A DNA stretch of 64,000 nucleotides, from positions 3,720,001 to 3,784,000 of the forward strand of contig NZ_CP023699.1 in NCBI RefSeq assembly GCF_008704495.1, written 5' to 3'. Shown in pieces: positions 25,400-33,781 of this stretch (its first letter is position 1; each line of letters begins with the position of its first letter). This stretch comes from Streptomyces kanamyceticus (GTDB taxonomy: Bacteria; Actinomycetota; Actinomycetes; Streptomycetales; Streptomycetaceae). The notes beneath the pieces are model-generated. The model was given only the letters and a program-made list of their open reading frames with translations, made no database searches and was not told the DNA's origin. The translations under genes were made by a program, and so were the position numbers.

Positions 25400-27405
25400 T
25401 CCGTCACCTCCCCCAACAGCCCCTGAATCTCTGCCTCCAGCGCCTTCAGCTCAGCGTCGATCTCCGCCAACGGCCGCGGCGGCTCGTACACGTAGAAGTG
25501 CCGCGTGAACGGGATCTCGTAGCCGATCTTCGTCTTCGCGTGGTCGATCCACGCATCCGGCACATGCGGGTGCACCTCGCGCTTGAGGTACTCCTCCACA
25601 TCCTCACCCAGCGGCACGTTCTCGTAGTCCCGCAGTTCCGGGTCCGGCTCCGACTCGCCCTTGACCTTCTGGACCTCACCCTCAGGGTCGCGGACCCCGA
25701 CCACCTCACGCATCGCCTTCATGAACGGCGCGCCCCCCGGCCAAAGCAGTCCGGCCGCCACCACTGCGTCCTTGAGGGCGACGAACGCCTCCGTCTTCGT
25801 CTCCCACGTCGAGCCGAGCAGCGGGCGGAACGCCTCCACGAACTTCTCCGGCTGCGGGAGCTTCAACACCGGCTTCGCTGTCGCTAGCCCTGCCAGTGTT
25901 TCCCCCGTCACCGCGAAGCGAAGCTTCAACGGCCGCTCCACAGTGATCCGTTGGTAACCGAAGGCCGAGTTGTCGAAGATCTTCACCTTGCCGTGCAGCT
26001 CGTGCTCCGTGTCAGCCGCGACCTGCACCGCCTCTGCGTACAACCGAGTGATGTCGGCGATATGGTTGGGCTTGCCGTTCTTCCCGTCACCCAGCTCCTT
26101 GCGCTTGTCGCCCAGCGACTTGCGCATCTTGACCCACTGGTCACGGGCATCGAGGAGCACGACCTTGCCCTTGTGGTCGGGAGCCTTGCGGTTGGTCAGG
26201 ATCCAGAAGTACGTGGAGATGCCGGTGTTGTAGAAGAGCTGGTCCGGCAGGGCAACGATCGCCTCCAGCCAGTCGTTCTCCAGGATCCAGCGGCGGATCT
26301 CCGACTCGCCCGAGCCGGCCGCTCCCGTGAACAGCGGGGAGCCATTGAAGACGATCGCGATGCGGGATCCTCCTCCCCCATCGACGTCTACCGGCTTCAT
26401 CTTGGAGAGCATGTGCTGGAGGAAGAGGAGCGAGCCGTCGTTGATGCGAGGCAGGCCCGCACCGAAGCGGCCCGCGTCGCCCATCGACTTGTGCTCGTAC
26501 TCGACCTCGTCCTTGACCTTCTTCCACTCCACGCCGAACGGAGGGTTGGCCAGGAGGTAGTCGAACTTCTTGCGTGCGTGGCCGTCGTCGGAGAAGGAAT
26601 TGCCCGCGGCGATGTTCTCCGGGTCCTGGCCCTTGATGAGCATGTCGGAACGGCAGATCGCCCACGACTCCGGGTTGAGCTCCTGCCCGTACACCTCGAC
26701 CGTCGCGTCCGGGTTGAGGTCGGTGATGTGATCCTCGGCCGCACTGAGCATGCCGCCCGTGCCGCAAGCCGGGTCCATGACGCTCCGCGCGACGCCGGGG
26801 ATGCTCAGCGCGTCGGCGTCCGGGGCCACGAGGAGGTTGACCATCAGCTTGATGACCTCGCGCGGGGTGAAGTGCTCACCGGCGGTCTCGTTGGACTGCT
26901 CCGCGAAGCGACGGATCAATTCCTCGAAGATGTAGCCCATGTTGTGGTTGGGCACGTTCTCCGGGTGCAGGTCCAGGTCCGTGAACTTTCCGATGACCTG
27001 GTAGAGCAGGCCCGCCTCATCGAGCTTCTTGATCTGGCGACCGAACTCGTACTTCTCCAGGACTTCTCGCGCGTTGTCGGAGAAGGCGTTGACGTAGATC
27101 TGGAGGTTGGCCGCCGCCGTGTTCGCGTCGTTCGCGATCTTCTTCAGCGTGAGGGTGCTGGTGTTGTAAAAGGCATGGCCGGAGGCGCGACGCAGCAGCC
27201 GCTCCGGCTTCACCTCTTCGTCCGCGTACTTGGCGTACTCCTCGGCGAACTTTCCACGCGTCGGATCAAGGACACATTCGAGACGACGCAGCACCGTGAA
27301 CGGCAGGATGACCTTGCCGTAGTCGGACTGCTTGTAGTCGCCGCGCAGGAGGTCGGCGACGGACCAGGCGTGGTTCGCCAGTTCCGTGTGCTTGTTGCTG
27401 TTCAA
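25396..27405 (-). CDS. hsdM: Type I restriction-modification N6-adenine methyltransferase (HsdM)
   Basis: A 669-residue methylase. An HsdM N-terminal helical domain (ANHAWSVADLLRGDYKQSDYGKVILPF, FNTSTL-like YNTSTLTLKK) precedes the catalytic domain, with motif I DPACGTGG (211-218) and motif IV NPPF (287-290). The C-terminus carries a long extension to about 669, including RHFYVYEPPRPLAEIDAELK and a terminal coiled coil. It is the first gene of hsdM-hsdS-hsdR. The start is TTG (27403-27405), with GAAGGGA six bases upstream. Confidence 0.95.
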   Translation of the reverse strand: MNSNKHTELANHAWSVADLLRGDYKQSDYGKVILPFTVLRRLECVLDPTRGKFAEEYAKYADEEVKPERLLRRASGHAFYNTSTLTLKKIANDANTAAANLQIYVNAFSDNAREVLEKYEFGRQIKKLDEAGLLYQVIGKFTDLDLHPENVPNHNMGYIFEELIRRFAEQSNETAGEHFTPREVIKLMVNLLVAPDADALSIPGVARSVMDPACGTGGMLSAAEDHITDLNPDATVEVYGQELNPESWAICRSDMLIKGQDPENIAAGNSFSDDGHARKKFDYLLANPPFGVEWKKVKDEVEYEHKSMGDAGRFGAGLPRINDGSLLFLQHMLSKMKPVDVDGGGGSRIAIVFNGSPLFTGAAGSGESEIRRWILENDWLEAIVALPDQLFYNTGISTYFWILTNRKAPDHKGKVVLLDARDQWVKMRKSLGDKRKELGDGKNGKPNHIADITRLYAEAVQVAADTEHELHGKVKIFDNSAFGYQRITVERPLKLRFAVTGETLAGLATAKPVLKLPQPEKFVEAFRPLLGSTWETKTEAFVALKDAVVAAGLLWPGGAPFMKAMREVVGVRDPEGEVQKVKGESEPDPELRDYENVPLGEDVEEYLKREVHPHVPDAWIDHAKTKIGYEIPFTRHFYVYEPPRPLAEIDAELKALEAEIQGLLGEVTE

Positions 27406-27496
27406 CGGTTTCCCTTCGGGCCTGGTTCCCAGGGCGGGACAGGCGGGGCGAATGTGATCCGATGCGGTGGGGAGGCTCGATGCCTCCGAAAGGTGG

Positions 27497-29716
27497 TCAG
27501 GCGGGTGCTATGCCGTCACTGTCGTCCGGCGGTGGCAACAGTGTCCCGCTGGTCAGGCCATCCGCGAGCGTCTTTGGCATCACCGTGGCGAGTTCAGTCA
27601 CTCGGCGCGCCACCTGCCGCACGGCATGCAGTTGGCGGAAGGCTTCGCCATATTTGCGCTGCTCCTCCAGAGGGAGCAGGGGCACGCGAAGCCGGGATGG
27701 ATCGATGTGCAGCGAACTGGTCCCGACTGAAGCACTGTTGAGGTTGTCCTCGGCGGAGAGGAAACCGGCCAGGAACCAGGCATCGAGGCGTTTCGGGTCC
27801 GGGCGGATCAGGCGGACTCCGCGGCCGATGACCGCGCCGCTGTCCTGCTCGTCGGCGACACGGGCCTTCGTGCCGCTGTCGCTACGGATCTCGGCCAGCA
27901 GGACATCGCCTTCGGCGACGATAGCCGTCGGGTGTGGGACTGGCGTATCCGGATCATCGGCGGCCCGCTGTCCAGCGGCAAGGTCTCGCCCGCTGAGCAC
28001 GGGCCGGTTCGCGAACTCGGCGGGGGGCGAAGGGTCCCGCTCTCGAGAAGAGGGCGGGCCAGCGCGGTGGATGGTGAGGGCCCCGCCGCGCGTGAGGTCG
28101 GCAAGGGTCGCCGTGCGCCACTGGCGAGCCTCAGCGCCAGCTGCGGGCCATTTCTCCGTCCGCGCTACAGCGGCCAACCCGTCGGCGGCATGCGCTAGCT
28201 CACTTCGGAGTCGGCTGGCTTGCTCAGCGACGGCAGCCGGGTCTGCCGCAGCCGCCATAGTACGGATGTTGCGGGCCGGGGTGATGTCGACCAGATCGTC
28301 CAGGAGGTCCACTACTGGGACGGCACGAGCCTGGCCCGGAACATCCTCGAAGCCGGACGGGTCAGAGACGTACGAGGTCCAGTAGCGCAGCACGTTCTCG
28401 CTCAGGGTGTCCCAAGCCGCGGCGGCCACACCTTCGCGGCCAGCCATTCTGGACCCCACCAACGTCCGTGCAGACCGGGGCACAGACTTTCCGTCCGGGT
28501 CGGTCAGGGCGGAGCCCTCCACGCACAGGACCAACTGATGCTCTGGGGCTGCCAGTTCAGGTCGCTGGAGAATCCACATATGCAGACCGATGTGGAGTGG
28601 CGGGGCGGTCCCCGTGGGTAGCGCGACGACCGCACGAAGGGCACCGGTCCGGATCAACTCGGCGCGGATACGGCGGCTCAGGGAGCGGGTGGCGGCGGCC
28701 GGCGGCAAGAGTACGACAGCGAATGCCCCGGGCGTGACGTGGGCCAGCGCGTGCTGAACCCATGCCAGTTCCGAGTCTCCGCGAGGCGGGACCCCGTAAG
28801 CCCATCGGGGGTCGTAGGCGAGCTCATCATGACCCCAGTCACGGTCACCATAAGGCGGGTTGCACAGCACGCCGTCCGCGATGAGGTCGGTGAAGGCGTC
28901 GGCGCGCAGGGAGTCTTCCGCGCGGATGTCAACCGTGGAATCGGGAGCTTCGAGGCCCAGGTGGATCAGGCTCCGCCGGGCCTGTACGGGTACGAGGTCC
29001 TGACCGTACAGGTGCTGCGCACCTTGCCGGGCTGCGGCGACGAGCAAAGCACCGCTGCCGCAGGCCGGGTCGAAGACACGTCCCGGATAAGGGGACTGCG
29101 GCGTGGCAGCACCCAGGAGCCGGGCCATGAGTAGGGCCAGCGGGCCGGGTGTGACGTACGCGCCGCTGGTCGCCTCGTCCTCCAACTCGCGCTCCGCCAG
29201 CACGTCCACAGCACCCTGCGTCTGACCGGCCTCGATGCAGCGGAGCACAACCCGGAGCAGCGACGCGTCCGACGCCGTGTAAGACACGTCGCCGAAACGG
29301 GCCCCTGGCGGCACGGATAGCTCATGGACGCTCTCTTGGGCCCGGAGCGCCACATCTTCGTCTGATAGCGCATCAGCCGCTTCGAAGAGGTCGGGGTGCC
29401 TACGCTCAGCGAGCACGAACGGGAGCAGGCGGGCCGCCACCGAACGATCGTGCGCACTCAGCCGCAACAACGTGCGCAGCTCCTCAAGGGGCGGGGTCTT
29501 CTCGCCGTGTCCGCGCCCTGCGAGCCAGACGCGCACCTCTGCGAGGTCGTACAGCGGACTGCTGTCCGTCCCCCCCGCGGGGGACGGAAAGTCCGCGTGT
29601 CGTCGACGCCAGTTGCTGACTGTCGCACGCGTCACCCCAGCAAGGCGGGAGATCTCCGCCGCGGTGACCTGAGCGGATACCTCAGGCGCGACGGAAGGCT
29701 CGGGTTGCTTCGGCAT
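27497..29716 (-). CDS. HTH - N6-adenine methylase - specificity-domain fusion protein
   Basis: A 739-residue protein. Residues 17-40 form an HTH (TAAEISRLAGVTRATVSNWRRRH), followed by a short MerR-like wing region. The methylase core has motif I DPACGSG (216-222) and motif IV NPPYG (286-290), and continues to about 440. The last 160 residues resemble an HsdS-type half target-recognition domain, ending RVPLLPLEEQRKYGEAFRQL and a helix. This single-chain modification enzyme is like type IIG/BREX-type methylases but has no visible nuclease motif. It is divergent from the DGQHR gene across a 151-bp A/T-rich gap. ATG 29714-29716 is chosen because MPKQPEP starts a normal composition and AGGA lies upstream. 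Confidence 0.85.
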   Translation of the reverse strand: MPKQPEPSVAPEVSAQVTAAEISRLAGVTRATVSNWRRRHADFPSPAGGTDSSPLYDLAEVRVWLAGRGHGEKTPPLEELRTLLRLSAHDRSVAARLLPFVLAERRHPDLFEAADALSDEDVALRAQESVHELSVPPGARFGDVSYTASDASLLRVVLRCIEAGQTQGAVDVLAERELEDEATSGAYVTPGPLALLMARLLGAATPQSPYPGRVFDPACGSGALLVAAARQGAQHLYGQDLVPVQARRSLIHLGLEAPDSTVDIRAEDSLRADAFTDLIADGVLCNPPYGDRDWGHDELAYDPRWAYGVPPRGDSELAWVQHALAHVTPGAFAVVLLPPAAATRSLSRRIRAELIRTGALRAVVALPTGTAPPLHIGLHMWILQRPELAAPEHQLVLCVEGSALTDPDGKSVPRSARTLVGSRMAGREGVAAAAWDTLSENVLRYWTSYVSDPSGFEDVPGQARAVPVVDLLDDLVDITPARNIRTMAAAADPAAVAEQASRLRSELAHAADGLAAVARTEKWPAAGAEARQWRTATLADLTRGGALTIHRAGPPSSRERDPSPPAEFANRPVLSGRDLAAGQRAADDPDTPVPHPTAIVAEGDVLLAEIRSDSGTKARVADEQDSGAVIGRGVRLIRPDPKRLDAWFLAGFLSAEDNLNSASVGTSSLHIDPSRLRVPLLPLEEQRKYGEAFRQLHAVRQVARRVTELATVMPKTLADGLTSGTLLPPPDDSDGIAPA

Positions 29717-29867
29717 GACAAGGGTTCCTCGCTGTTCGACATGAGCGACAGGAAACAGGTTACACGTCACTGAACTTGCGTCAATCGTTTGACAGTGCTT
29801 TCAATTATATGCTGAACTCGAATCGTCGCCAGCCATAAACGTCTGGCATCAACATCAAGGGGAACTC
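29717..29867. promoter_or_regulatory. A/T-rich divergent promoter region of the methylase and DGQHR genes
   Basis: This 151-bp gap has an unusually A/T-rich core (about 29765-29825, including TTTGACAGTGC and TTTCAATTATATGCTGAA). It must carry the promoters for both divergent transcripts. No -35/-10 pair with 16-18 bp spacing is unambiguous. The methylase's own HTH domain could act here. Confidence 0.45.
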
Positions 29868-31094
29868 GTGACCATCGCCATGCCCACCGCCGCCGTCGAA
29901 GGCATCCAGCTCACCGTGACCGCCTTCCGCCCGGACGCCGTCATCGGCACCATCGGTCTGCCCACGCTGCTCCAGCTCGTCCCGTCTCCGAAGGCAGAGG
30001 AGGACAAGCGGGCACTGAAGTACGCGTCCGGTTCGGTGCGCCGCCACGCCGAGGTGCGCGCCCTGGTGCAGCGCATGCTGAAGTCGACGCAGAAGGGGCG
30101 GAACGTCGCCGCGTACGCCTCCTACATCGCGGGCGGCGTCAGCGGCGGACATGGTGCCGCCTGGTCCACGCCGCCCATCACGCTCTGGCTGGACGGCCAG
30201 CCCGGCGCGGTCGGCGACGAACTCGTCCCGGGCAGCGGGATCTGCCGGATCGCGGTGCTGCCGGGCTCTCCCGTGGTGGCCATCGACGGGGAGACGCAGG
30301 TCACGGCCTGGCACGAGCTGTACGACGACCCGGAGCGGTTCGGCGTGACCTTCGAGCAGCTGAGCCAGGTCCGGGTGCCCTTCGAGCTCTACTTCGGACT
30401 CAGCGTCCAGGACGCCCGGCAGATCTTCTACGACCGCAACGTCGAGGGCGTACCCGTTGCCAAGAACCTCGCCATGTCCATGGACCAGCGCGACATCGGT
30501 ACCCAGATCGCGCACCGCATCGCGGAGATCGTCAAGGTCGAGCACGACGGAAAGGTCGTACCGCTCACCAAGCTCGTGCAGAACCGCAAGCGGCAGTTGA
30601 CCAAGGCCGACCCTGAGGTCGTCACGCTCTCCGCGCTCCGCGTCCTGGTCATCACCGCCCTGCACGGACGCGCGGGGCTGAACCTGTCCTCGTCGACGGT
30701 GCACGACGCCGACCTGCCGGACGGCGTCGATGCCGAACAGGTCGAACGGGAACTCGTGCCGCTGCTGTCGCACCTCATCTCCGGGCTCTACCCCCACTTC
30801 GCGGCGCGCGACGCCGTCAGCGCTCCCGCCGTCCTCGCCGGTATCGGTATCGCCGCCCACCAGGCGACGAGTTGGACGGCGACCGGCACGCGGCTGAGCC
30901 CGGACGAGCTGGTACGCCTTCTGGAGCCGGTGCGCTTCGAGCGCGAGGCCCGCTACTGGGACGGGGTGGCCGCCAGCGCCAATGCCTCCGGCACGCTCAA
31001 CTTCGGCGGCGGCGCCAAGGACTCCGGCGGCCGGGTGGCCGACGCGATCCTGGGCCCGGACACGGACCACGGCCGCCGGATCCGGGGCTGGTGA
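29868..31094 (+). CDS. DGQHR-domain / DndB-like protein
   Basis: A 408-residue protein. The segment VVAIDGETQVTAWHELYDD (about 137-155) is the DGQHR-type signature in degenerate form (DGETQ). It is followed by IFYDRNVEGVPVAKNLAMSMDQRD (about 186-209), the second hallmark of the DndB/DGQHR superfamily. DndB proteins regulate DNA phosphorothioation clusters, and other DGQHR proteins occur in varied defence loci. No dndA/C/D/E genes are present here, so sulfur modification is not implied. GTG 29868 follows AAGGGGAA. Confidence 0.7.
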   Translation: MTIAMPTAAVEGIQLTVTAFRPDAVIGTIGLPTLLQLVPSPKAEEDKRALKYASGSVRRHAEVRALVQRMLKSTQKGRNVAAYASYIAGGVSGGHGAAWSTPPITLWLDGQPGAVGDELVPGSGICRIAVLPGSPVVAIDGETQVTAWHELYDDPERFGVTFEQLSQVRVPFELYFGLSVQDARQIFYDRNVEGVPVAKNLAMSMDQRDIGTQIAHRIAEIVKVEHDGKVVPLTKLVQNRKRQLTKADPEVVTLSALRVLVITALHGRAGLNLSSSTVHDADLPDGVDAEQVERELVPLLSHLISGLYPHFAARDAVSAPAVLAGIGIAAHQATSWTATGTRLSPDELVRLLEPVRFEREARYWDGVAASANASGTLNFGGGAKDSGGRVADAILGPDTDHGRRIRGW

Positions 31095-31159
31095 CAGAGA
31101 GGCGTACGCACTGGGCCGTAGCAGCTCCCGGCGCACCGCCATGGATCCTGATGCCCACA

Positions 31160-31199
31160 TGGGCGGGGCGGCTCAGCCGACTCCGGGCCGCCCCGCCCA
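31160..31199. terminator. 13-bp perfect hairpin between the DGQHR gene and the 172-aa gene
   Basis: TGGGCGGGGCGGC (31160-31172) pairs with GCCGCCCCGCCCA (31187-31199) around a 14-base loop. It lies 66 bp after the DGQHR stop and about 20 bp before the RBS of the next gene, so it may end or attenuate the upstream transcript and set the ratio between the two halves of the locus. Confidence 0.65.
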
Positions 31200-31229
31200 C
31201 GCCCGTCCCATACGAGACCGGAGGACAGA

Positions 31230-31748
31230 GTGAACGCACTCGAAATGCGTGAAGTGGAAGACCTGCTCAGGGACCTCATCAGGTCCGCCGGACTCGACTG
31301 GCTGCTCGACGAGCTGGACGAGGCCATCGCCACGGGCGTCGCGGAGGAGAAGCTCCTTCAGCGCCGCCGCGGCGCGTCCACCGAGGAATACGAAGCACTT
31401 GCCGTCGACGACGTGGGCACGGACATCTTCCACAGGTCCCTCAAGCGGGGGGCGTCCGTCGTGGTCACCACCCGCCCCATGAACGCCCGCGAGCGTACGG
31501 AGTTGCATCTCGATGCCCTGCGCCGGCTGTTCCTGGAACTGCCCGAGATCGAAGCGGAAACCCTCAAGATCGTGAGCGCCGAGAGTGATCCGCACCGCGC
31601 ACCTGTGCGCAGCGTTCGGTTCGTCCCCGACGAGGAACTCACCGGGCGCCGCGACCAGACCCATGACGTCGCCGCACGCCTTCCCGAAGACACCCGCGCA
31701 CACCTCCAGAACCTGTTCCGTGAAGCTCGCGAGGAGATCAGCCGATGA
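31230..31748 (+). CDS. Unknown 172-aa protein coupled to the PD-(D/E)XK gene
   Basis: I do not recognise this family. The protein is acidic and mainly helical (MREVEDLLRDLIRSAGLDWLL, DALRRLFLELPEIEAETLKI). A central stretch VGTDIFHRSLKRGASVVVTTRP could be two beta strands. It has no signal peptide, membrane segment or known catalytic motif. GTG 31230 has GGAGG about six bases upstream. Its TGA overlaps the start of the next gene (ATGA), so the two products are probably made in similar amounts and may interact. An accessory, immunity or regulatory role is possible but unproven. Confidence 0.75.
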   Translation: MNALEMREVEDLLRDLIRSAGLDWLLDELDEAIATGVAEEKLLQRRRGASTEEYEALAVDDVGTDIFHRSLKRGASVVVTTRPMNARERTELHLDALRRLFLELPEIEAETLKIVSAESDPHRAPVRSVRFVPDEELTGRRDQTHDVAARLPEDTRAHLQNLFREAREEISR

Positions 31749-32431
31749 GCGCCGTCAACACACTGCTCCACGAGATCCAGACCCTGCTCGCTGGCCCCGG
31801 AGTCTCTTACACCTCCGCATCTCAGCCCTGGGACGTCTACGAGGGCTACCTCTTCTCCCTGGCAACCTCCACCGCGAGCAATCTGGGAGCCTCCGTCCAC
31901 TACAGGGACGTCGATGGGAACGTCGTTAACAATCTGGTGTTCCGCACCAGCCCCGGCCAGCTCTACAGCACCACACACCTGTACACCCACGCCGTGGTGG
32001 AATTCAACCGCGCCCCAGCACTGGAGGTACACCTCGGCGTTCAGGTCCAGGGGAACTCCGGCGTGCTGCACGAGTGCGACGTCCTGATCCTGCCCGCCGA
32101 CGAGGCGGCGCTCTCACGGCAGATCCGGATGGCGCCGCGGGGCAACAAGTGCCTGCTGGCCATCGAGTGCAAGTACTACACCGCCAGCCGGGTCGGCATC
32201 GGCCACGCGCGCAATTTTGAAGGGCTGCACAGCGACCTGAGGACCGCCCGGAACCTGTTCGTCTCCAACACGGGAGCGTCGAGCGTGGTCAAGTACCTTT
32301 CCGCCCGCAAGCGCGGATACGAGAGGGAAGTCGTGCCGGCCAACGTCAACACCGTCGGCTACACGCGTGGCCAGATCCGCGAGGCGTTCAAGATCTACCT
32401 CGGCAAGACCGCTCCGTCCACGGTGATCTGA
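31745..32431 (+). CDS. Putative PD-(D/E)XK nuclease-like protein
   Basis: A 228-residue protein. LHECDVLILPADEA supplies Asp112 at the end of a hydrophobic strand, and KCLLAIECKYYTASR supplies Glu141-x-Lys143 at the end of the next strand, as in the PD-(D/E)XK nuclease core. An upstream Glu33 in DVYEGYLFSLA fits the usual first acidic residue of the fold. A helix after the core (HARNFEGLHSDLRTARNLFVS) is typical of restriction-endonuclease-like proteins. Name-level assignment is not possible. It is translationally coupled to the 172-aa gene and lies downstream of the DGQHR gene and opposite a DNA methylase, so it is the likely effector of that locus. Confidence 0.65.
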   Translation: MSAVNTLLHEIQTLLAGPGVSYTSASQPWDVYEGYLFSLATSTASNLGASVHYRDVDGNVVNNLVFRTSPGQLYSTTHLYTHAVVEFNRAPALEVHLGVQVQGNSGVLHECDVLILPADEAALSRQIRMAPRGNKCLLAIECKYYTASRVGIGHARNFEGLHSDLRTARNLFVSNTGASSVVKYLSARKRGYEREVVPANVNTVGYTRGQIREAFKIYLGKTAPSTVI

Positions 32432-32446
32432 TCCAGGCACACACGC

Positions 32447-32475
32447 TTGACTTGATGACACAATTATCATGTCAT
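32447..32475 (+). promoter_or_regulatory. A/T-rich possible promoter/operator of the Fic gene
   Basis: TTGACT (32447-32452) and TATCAT (32465-32470) stand out in G/C-rich DNA, but the 12-bp gap is too short for a standard pair. ATGACA (32455-32460) and TGTCAT (32470-32475) form an inverted repeat that the winged-helix Fic protein could bind. A start site near 32477 would make the mRNA almost leaderless. Confidence 0.3.
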
Positions 32476-32481
32476 GGAGTC

Positions 32482-33624
32482 ATGCTGTACGCGACTCCCT
32501 CCCTGAACGCCGACGACCAACGGGCCCTCGACGAGATCGAGAGCATGCGCCGCTCCCTGCGCCACATGCTCCGGGCCACCCCACGCTGGACCCGCCAGCT
32601 GCGCCGCAACCTCACCGCCCGCGCGATCGCCGGATCGAACACCATCGAGGGGTACGCGGCGACGGTCGATGACGTGGAAGCTCTCATGTCCGGTGAGGAA
32701 CCGCTGGAGACCGGAGAGAAGACGCGTGCCGAGCTGGAGGGCTACCAGCGCGGTATGACCTACATCCAGGCCCTCGCCGACGCCGGTGACGACTTCCGGT
32801 ACGACGCCGGCCTGCTCAACGGTCTGCACTTCATGCTCCAGGGCCACCACCTTGATAAGCGCCCCGGGCGCTGGCGCGACGGGCCTGTCTACGTCACCAG
32901 CCCCGACGACCCCTTGGTCCCCGCCTACACCGCGCCCGACCAGGCGGACGTTCCTGCTCTGATGTCGGAGTTCATCGACTGGCTCAACGAGGGCGTCCTC
33001 GACGCCCCCGTCCACGTCCGCGCCTCCATGGCCCACCTCAACCTCGTCAAGATCCACCCGTGGAAGGACGGCAACGGGCGTATGTCCCGTGCCCTGTCCA
33101 CCCTGGTGTTCTCCCGCGAGGCCCTGATGCCACCCGAGTTCTCCTCCATCGAGGAGTGGCTCGGCCGGGGACAGAACACCTACGCCTACTACCAGGTTCT
33201 GGAGGACGTGGGCGGCCCCCACTGGAGTCCGGAACGGGACACCCGGCCCTGGATCCGGTTCTGCCTGACCGCCCACCACCGCCAGGCCCAGCAGGCCCAG
33301 CGCCGCTTCGATGTCATGTCGCGGGCCTGGACCCGCCTGGTCGAGGGCGTCGAGGCAGCCGGCCTCGACGAACGGGTCGTCTACGCCCTGCTGCCCGCCT
33401 TCTCGGACGCGAAGGTGCGCCGCACCGTCTACCAGCAGGACGCCGATCTCAGTGACCAGCAGGCCATCCGCGACATCCGGGAACTCGTCGCCCGCGGCTG
33501 GCTCGTCCCCCACGGCAAGGCCCGCGCCCGGTACTACGCCCCAGGCCCGCTCATGGACCCGGTCCGGGAAGAGGTCCGCCAGTCCATGGAGCCGTATGTG
33601 GATCCCTACCGGCGGGAGCGCTGA
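32482..33624 (+). CDS. Fic-domain protein with N-terminal inhibitory motif and C-terminal winged helix
   Basis: A 380-residue class II Fic protein. The active site is complete: HPWKDGNGRMSR, with His192, Asp196, Asn198, Gly199 and Arg200. The cis-inhibitory motif (S/T)xxxE(G/N) is present as SNTIEG, with Ser52 and Glu56. A C-terminal winged helix (LSDQQAIRDIRELVARGWLVPHGKARARYY, about 325-360) resembles transcription-factor Fic proteins. Fic enzymes usually AMPylate proteins; the target is unknown. ATG 32482 is chosen over 32455 because residues before it are not conserved-looking; GGAG lies only three bases upstream. It closes the island cargo. Confidence 0.88.
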   Translation: MLYATPSLNADDQRALDEIESMRRSLRHMLRATPRWTRQLRRNLTARAIAGSNTIEGYAATVDDVEALMSGEEPLETGEKTRAELEGYQRGMTYIQALADAGDDFRYDAGLLNGLHFMLQGHHLDKRPGRWRDGPVYVTSPDDPLVPAYTAPDQADVPALMSEFIDWLNEGVLDAPVHVRASMAHLNLVKIHPWKDGNGRMSRALSTLVFSREALMPPEFSSIEEWLGRGQNTYAYYQVLEDVGGPHWSPERDTRPWIRFCLTAHHRQAQQAQRRFDVMSRAWTRLVEGVEAAGLDERVVYALLPAFSDAKVRRTVYQQDADLSDQQAIRDIRELVARGWLVPHGKARARYYAPGPLMDPVREEVRQSMEPYVDPYRRER

Positions 33625-33684
33625 CCCGCCCGCGCTCACCAACGCCGCCAGACTCTGACGGCGCGCCCCACCCTGTGCGCTCCC

Positions 33685-33768
33685 GTCCAGCACGGATCCA
33701 GCACGGTAGAGATATGAGGGGTGATGACAGGTGACGAGAGGTCAGAAAATCCAGCACCTATCCAGCAC
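33685..33768. repeat. Two copies of the paired direct repeat TCCAGCAC (right island end)
   Basis: First pair at 33685-33693 and 33696-33704; second pair at 33749-33757 and 33760-33768. Each pair has the same 11-bp period, and each is followed by GG, as in the left-end pair at 17322-17341. The 64-bp period between the pairs and their location between the last cargo gene and the ychF-end hairpin suggest recombination-protein binding sites. Confidence 0.7.
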
Positions 33769-33781
33769 GGTAAAAACCTAA

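Noticed and set aside
27497..33624. A DNA phosphorothioation (Dnd) or BREX/DISARM cluster
   Set aside because: Only a DndB-like protein is present; dndA/C/D/E, pglZ, brxC, pglW and drm genes are absent.
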